Of a DNA stretch of 64,000 nucleotides, positions 60,839-64,000 are shown one piece after another. Below the pieces are notes generated by a model. The model made no database searches, had not been told where the DNA came from, and was given only the letters and a program-made list of their open reading frames with translations. This DNA is from Acidobacteriota bacterium (GTDB taxonomy: Bacteria; Acidobacteriota; Vicinamibacteria; Vicinamibacterales; UBA2999), in assembly GCA_030650395.1 (NCBI GenBank), contig JAUSDY010000028.1:1-64000 (forward strand), given 5' to 3'. The stretch's first letter is position 1. Every line of letters begins with the position of its first letter. Both the position numbers and the translations under genes were made by a program.

Positions 60839-62188
60839 ATGCCGCGCTCCCTTACGCCGCGAGATCTGTCACCGATCCTGTCCGGCTTGCGTACGGCCAA
60901 CGCCGCGGCCGCCAGAGCATATCCGGGTGAATCCGAGGAGCGCCAACCTGTCCATACGGTTTATGGCGGTGCGCATTTGTTCGCGGCCGATACGGCGCCG
61001 AAGTTCGGCGTGCTGGCGCTCGCGGCGCTCGACGAGTTCGCTCGCAACGGCGCCATCTTCGGGAAAGCGCTCGGCCTCCGCACCGAAGGCGGATTTGCCG
61101 ACACCGTGCGCGCCCGGGTCGTCGACAAGCTGCGGCGCGAGCCGGTGGAAGACTTCCGGCTCGATTTCGAAGACGGCTACGGCAACCGGCCCGACGCCGA
61201 AGAAGACGGGCACGCCGAGTCGGCGGCGCAGCAAGTCGCGGCAGGCCTGGCGGCCGGCACACTGCCGCCCTTCATCGGCATTCGCATCAAGCCGATGTCG
61301 AAAGAGCTGCACGCGCGCAGCCTGCGGACGCTCGACCTGTTCGTGTCGTCGCTGGCGAAGGCCGGCAAGCGGCGTCTGCCCTCCAACTTCGTGATCACCA
61401 TCCCGAAGGTGATGACGCCTGCACATGTCGTAGCCGTGGCGCGGTCGTGCGCGGCGCTGGAGCGGCGGCTCAAACTGGAGCCGCAGTCGCTCAGGCTCGA
61501 GCTGATGATCGAAACGCCGCAGTCGATTCTCGCGCCGGACGGCACCTCGGCACTGCGCGCGCTGGTCAGCGCCGGCGGCGGACGCGTCCGCGCGGCCCAC
61601 TTCGGCACCTACGACTACACCGCGCTGTGCGGCATCACCGCGTCGTGGCAGCACATGCGCCACCAGGTCTGCGACTTTGCGAAGCACATGATGCAGGTGG
61701 CGCTCGCCCAAACCGGCGTATGCCTCTCCGACGGCGCGACGAACATCATGCCGGTCGGCCCGCACAAGGCCGGCGCCGGCAGGCCGTTGACCGAGGCCCA
61801 GCGGCGCGAGAACACCGAGACCATCCACCGCGCGTGGCGAGTCCATTTCGACGACGTGACGCACTCGCTCGTCAATGGGTATTACCAGGGCTGGGACCTG
61901 CACCCCGCACAGTTACCGACGCGGTATGCCGCGCTCTACGCGTTCTTCCTCGCGGCGCGGCCGGCCGCCACCGCGCGCCTGCGCAACTTCGTCGAGAAGG
62001 CCGCGCAAGCGACGCTCGTCGGTGACGTCTTTGACGACGCAGCGACGGGACAGGGCTTGCTGAATTTCTTCGTCCGCGGATTAAGCTCCGGCGCCATTAC
62101 TCTCGATGAGGCTCGCGAAACCGGACTGACGCAGCAGGAGCTTCAAGGACGATCGTTTCTTGCGGTTCTTGAAGCGCGAAAGCACTAA
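60839..62188 (+). CDS. DUF6986 aldolase/citrate-lyase-like protein linked to purine catabolism
   Basis: 449 residues, TIM-barrel of the citrate-lyase beta/malate-synthase superfamily: VYGGAHLFAADTAPKFG, DFRLDFEDGYGNRPDAEEDGHA (acidic metal site), IGIRIKPMSKELHARSLRT, LELMIETPQSIL (Glu ligand) and AHFGTYDYTALCGI. Members are often encoded with uricase and allantoinase genes; a role in handling glyoxylate or ureidoglycolate carbon is plausible but unproven. It has no classical ribosome site: a hairpin repeat ends just before the ATG. Confidence 0.85.
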   Translation: MPRSLTPRDLSPILSGLRTANAAAARAYPGESEERQPVHTVYGGAHLFAADTAPKFGVLALAALDEFARNGAIFGKALGLRTEGGFADTVRARVVDKLRREPVEDFRLDFEDGYGNRPDAEEDGHAESAAQQVAAGLAAGTLPPFIGIRIKPMSKELHARSLRTLDLFVSSLAKAGKRRLPSNFVITIPKVMTPAHVVAVARSCAALERRLKLEPQSLRLELMIETPQSILAPDGTSALRALVSAGGGRVRAAHFGTYDYTALCGITASWQHMRHQVCDFAKHMMQVALAQTGVCLSDGATNIMPVGPHKAGAGRPLTEAQRRENTETIHRAWRVHFDDVTHSLVNGYYQGWDLHPAQLPTRYAALYAFFLAARPAATARLRNFVEKAAQATLVGDVFDDAATGQGLLNFFVRGLSSGAITLDEARETGLTQQELQGRSFLAVLEARKH

Positions 62189-62192
62189 CAAC

Positions 62193-62312
62193 GGTGCGTA
62201 CGGTGCGTACAGTTCCTAGGGTGCGTACCGTGCTCTGGTGCCAACCGCACCTGGCACTCTTTGCACGAGTGCACTGTACGCACCCTTGGAACAGTACGCA
62301 CTGTACGCACCT
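62193..62312. repeat. GTGCGTAC snap-back hairpin, copy C
   Basis: Left arm GGTGCGTACGGTGCGTACAG, TTCCTAGGGTGCGTACCGTG; short centre with TGGTGCC/GGCAC words; right arm GCACTGTACGCACCCTTGG, AACAGTACGCACTGTACGCACC. Its first 45 bp are almost identical to copy B. It lies between two converging genes. Confidence 0.88.
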
Positions 62313-62315
62313 TAT

Positions 62316-64000
62316 TTAGCCGATCGGAATCCAGAAGGAAGTTTTAACGAGGAAGATGTTGGATCCCGGAGCGGTGACCGATCGAAACGCGTCGTCGATG
62401 CCGACGCGCGTGCCGAGAATCCTGGAATCCGCGCGATCCTGTTGCCAGACGACGTAGAGCGTGCTGCCGGCGCGCCATTCCCATCGCAACACGACGTTGC
62501 TGCGGAACGACCGGGTGTTGAAATCGCGGTTACGCAGCGGGATCGTGACGCCGCCGATCGTCACCAGCTGGCTGCCATCCGGCTGAATCGCGAGGAGCGT
62601 GCCCGCGGTCCCGTAGGTGATCCGCTCGCGGCTGCCCGGCTCCAGCAGCTCGCCGTAATCGTAATAGTGGCCTGATGCGGCAAACGGCTCGGCGTAGACA
62701 TCCAGGTTGACGTCGGGCTTCAGCGTCAGGCCGAGCCGGAATTCCATCGACGCCGTGCTGCGGTCGATGAAGGCGAAGACGTAGCGGTTGTCGAACGTGA
62801 TCGGACGCCCGCCGCTCAGGGTGCTGATGTACTGCTGCGGCTCGGTGACGCGATCGAAAAACGGCGACAGCGACAGCTGCCAGCGCGGCCCCGGCCGCAT
62901 CGAGAAGGTGCCGCTCGCCCTCTTCGTAGACGCGCCATCGTCGTTGGTCTGCATGAACACGTTGCCGCTCACGCGCGTCCGCGAGGTCGCCCGGTTGCCG
63001 GCGCTGATCTCGGCGGTCCACCCCGGACCCCTGGCCATCAACGGGCCGCCCCGGGTCAGCGACACGCTGTTGGTCGCCAGGTTTCTCGACAGCCGCACCT
63101 GGGTGGTCCAGAAGTTGATCCACGTCGTGTTGAACGTCGTCCGCACATGGCCGGTCTGCCTCAGACCCCGCAACGTCGTGTCGCTCGACACGTCGAACTG
63201 GACCGAGTAGGTCCGGAAGACCTGCCCGGGCTGCGTTTCGCGGTACCTGAGGTTCCCGGTCGTCATCCAGCCATCCGCGCCGTTCAACAGGGCGAAGTCG
63301 TTGGTTTCGAAATTCTCGGCATCGATCTTGGTATAGAGCCCCCAGAGCCAATGCCGGCCACCGGTCTTGTCGAAATTGACCTGCGTGGACCAACCCGCAA
63401 GCGATCGCAACGTGGGGTCCAGCCGCGAGTAATTGCGGTCGGGGCGTTGAGCATAGTGGGAGCTCGATCGTTGCCAGCGCTCGACCGACTTTTCGGATCC
63501 GTTCAGGAATGAACCGCCGGCTGAGGCGCGAAGCTCGTACTCGCCGCCCTTGAACCGCAGGAGCGTGTTGCCCCCAACGCCAAGCGCATTTCGGGTGTAG
63601 AGGTCGGCCAGCGGGCTTCCCTCTTCCAGGTCGCGGTGCATGACGTTGACGATGACGCCGGCAGTGGAGGCTAACGGGCCGAACTCCTGCAGCACCCGGC
63701 CGACCGCGTGATAGGTGTGCGGCGCCACGCTGATGTCGCGCGTGCCCGCCAGTCCGAGACTGGCGACCTGCGCGGTCTCTTCGTCGGTCACCGCCGTCAG
63801 GAACGCGATCGAGGTCTTCGATTGCAGACGGCCGGTGAGCTTGGCCGCGGCAAGAATGGTCGTCGAATCGGGGTACCCAACGTAGTCGCCGGCGGCAAGG
63901 CCGATCGGGCGCGCGCCGATGCGGCGCGAGTAGTAGAAGTTCGGGTGCCCGATGTTGAAGAGGCTCGCGCCTTCCAGAAAGAACGGCCGCTTCTCGGGAA
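62316..64000 (-). CDS. DUF5916 outer-membrane barrel protein (N-terminus beyond window)
   Basis: At least 561 residues; the 5' end is outside the window. The segment near the edge, EKRPFFLEGASLFNIG with FYYSRRIGARPIGLAAG, is the signature that joins a CBM9-like domain to the DUF5916 barrel. The rest is amphipathic beta-strands with alternating aromatic and charged residues, a repeated R-x-RWQxSxSxFFDR style and a C-terminus of SFWIPIG. Known members are found with TonB-type receptors; function unproven. It faces the DUF6986 gene. Confidence 0.85.
   Translation of the reverse strand, partial: PEKRPFFLEGASLFNIGHPNFYYSRRIGARPIGLAAGDYVGYPDSTTILAAAKLTGRLQSKTSIAFLTAVTDEETAQVASLGLAGTRDISVAPHTYHAVGRVLQEFGPLASTAGVIVNVMHRDLEEGSPLADLYTRNALGVGGNTLLRFKGGEYELRASAGGSFLNGSEKSVERWQRSSSHYAQRPDRNYSRLDPTLRSLAGWSTQVNFDKTGGRHWLWGLYTKIDAENFETNDFALLNGADGWMTTGNLRYRETQPGQVFRTYSVQFDVSSDTTLRGLRQTGHVRTTFNTTWINFWTTQVRLSRNLATNSVSLTRGGPLMARGPGWTAEISAGNRATSRTRVSGNVFMQTNDDGASTKRASGTFSMRPGPRWQLSLSPFFDRVTEPQQYISTLSGGRPITFDNRYVFAFIDRSTASMEFRLGLTLKPDVNLDVYAEPFAASGHYYDYGELLEPGSRERITYGTAGTLLAIQPDGSQLVTIGGVTIPLRNRDFNTRSFRSNVVLRWEWRAGSTLYVVWQQDRADSRILGTRVGIDDAFRSVTAPGSNIFLVKTSFWIPIG

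Overview
The window reads as high-GC chromosomal DNA of an Acidobacteriota, most likely a Vicinamibacteria-type lineage. This is inferred from gene content: a Ser/Thr kinase fused to a PD40 propeller, an ADOP-type MacB permease next to a PadR regulator, a VWFA-related acidobacterial protein, an SBBP protein, a DUF1592/DUF1552/ankyrin trio and secreted HpcH/HpaI-like proteins. No rRNA, intact tRNA, CRISPR array or recognisable transposase was seen.

Layout. 1-3.5 kb: cell-surface genes with Kelch/YVTN propellers and 10-residue repeats ending in an IPTL-like sorting tail, beside an exosortase that has lost its N-terminal half. 4.5-7.8 kb: the kinase and a spermidine-synthase-like remnant. 7.9-11.5 kb: a small island between two identical 20-bp copies of a tmRNA 3' end, carrying AbiEi/AbiEii, a HEPN-like protein and an HExxH protein. 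11.8-21.6 kb: a sigma-54 activator, two matching 17-bp upstream sites, a -24/-12 promoter and a tightly packed seven-gene electron-transfer operon: Cyc2-like porin-cytochrome, cupredoxin, NAD(P)/FAD/FeS protein, Rieske, cytochrome b, octaheme c and lipoprotein c. 21.6-33.2 kb: RES-Xre, truncated SBBP, ankyrin, hybrid histidine kinase, VWFA remnant, PadR/ADOP and HipBA. 33.2-39.9 kb: secreted aldolase-like protein, ankyrin, DUF1552 and DUF1592. 40-42.3 kb: a tRNA-Pro 3' scar followed by a response-regulator-receiver/Xre antitoxin fusion with a RES toxin. 42.5-49.8 kb: membrane protein, second aldolase-like protein, gluconate-dehydrogenase-type subunit with a GMC oxidoreductase, YbhB-like and PQQ propeller dehydrogenase, DinB. 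49.9-56.6 kb: many broken genes around a TacAT-type toxin-antitoxin pair. 56.6-62.2 kb: purine-ring catabolism (uraD, allantoicase, uricase, allantoinase, uraH, DUF6986 protein). The window ends in a DUF5916 outer-membrane protein.

How it fits together. The strongest candidate system is the sigma-54 operon. Its parts could carry electrons from outside the cell (porin-cytochrome), through cupredoxin and c-type hemes, to a Rieske/cytochrome b complex and a pyridine-nucleotide flavoprotein, possibly uphill to NAD(P)H. The direction and donor cannot be told from sequence. The second candidate is the receiver-fused RES-Xre module. Five toxin-antitoxin modules sit in 43 kb, most of them beside att scars or gene-fragment junctions. 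The intergenic DNA is rich in snap-back hairpins built from short repeated words, and two palindromic repeats are read in frame inside secreted proteins just after the signal peptide.
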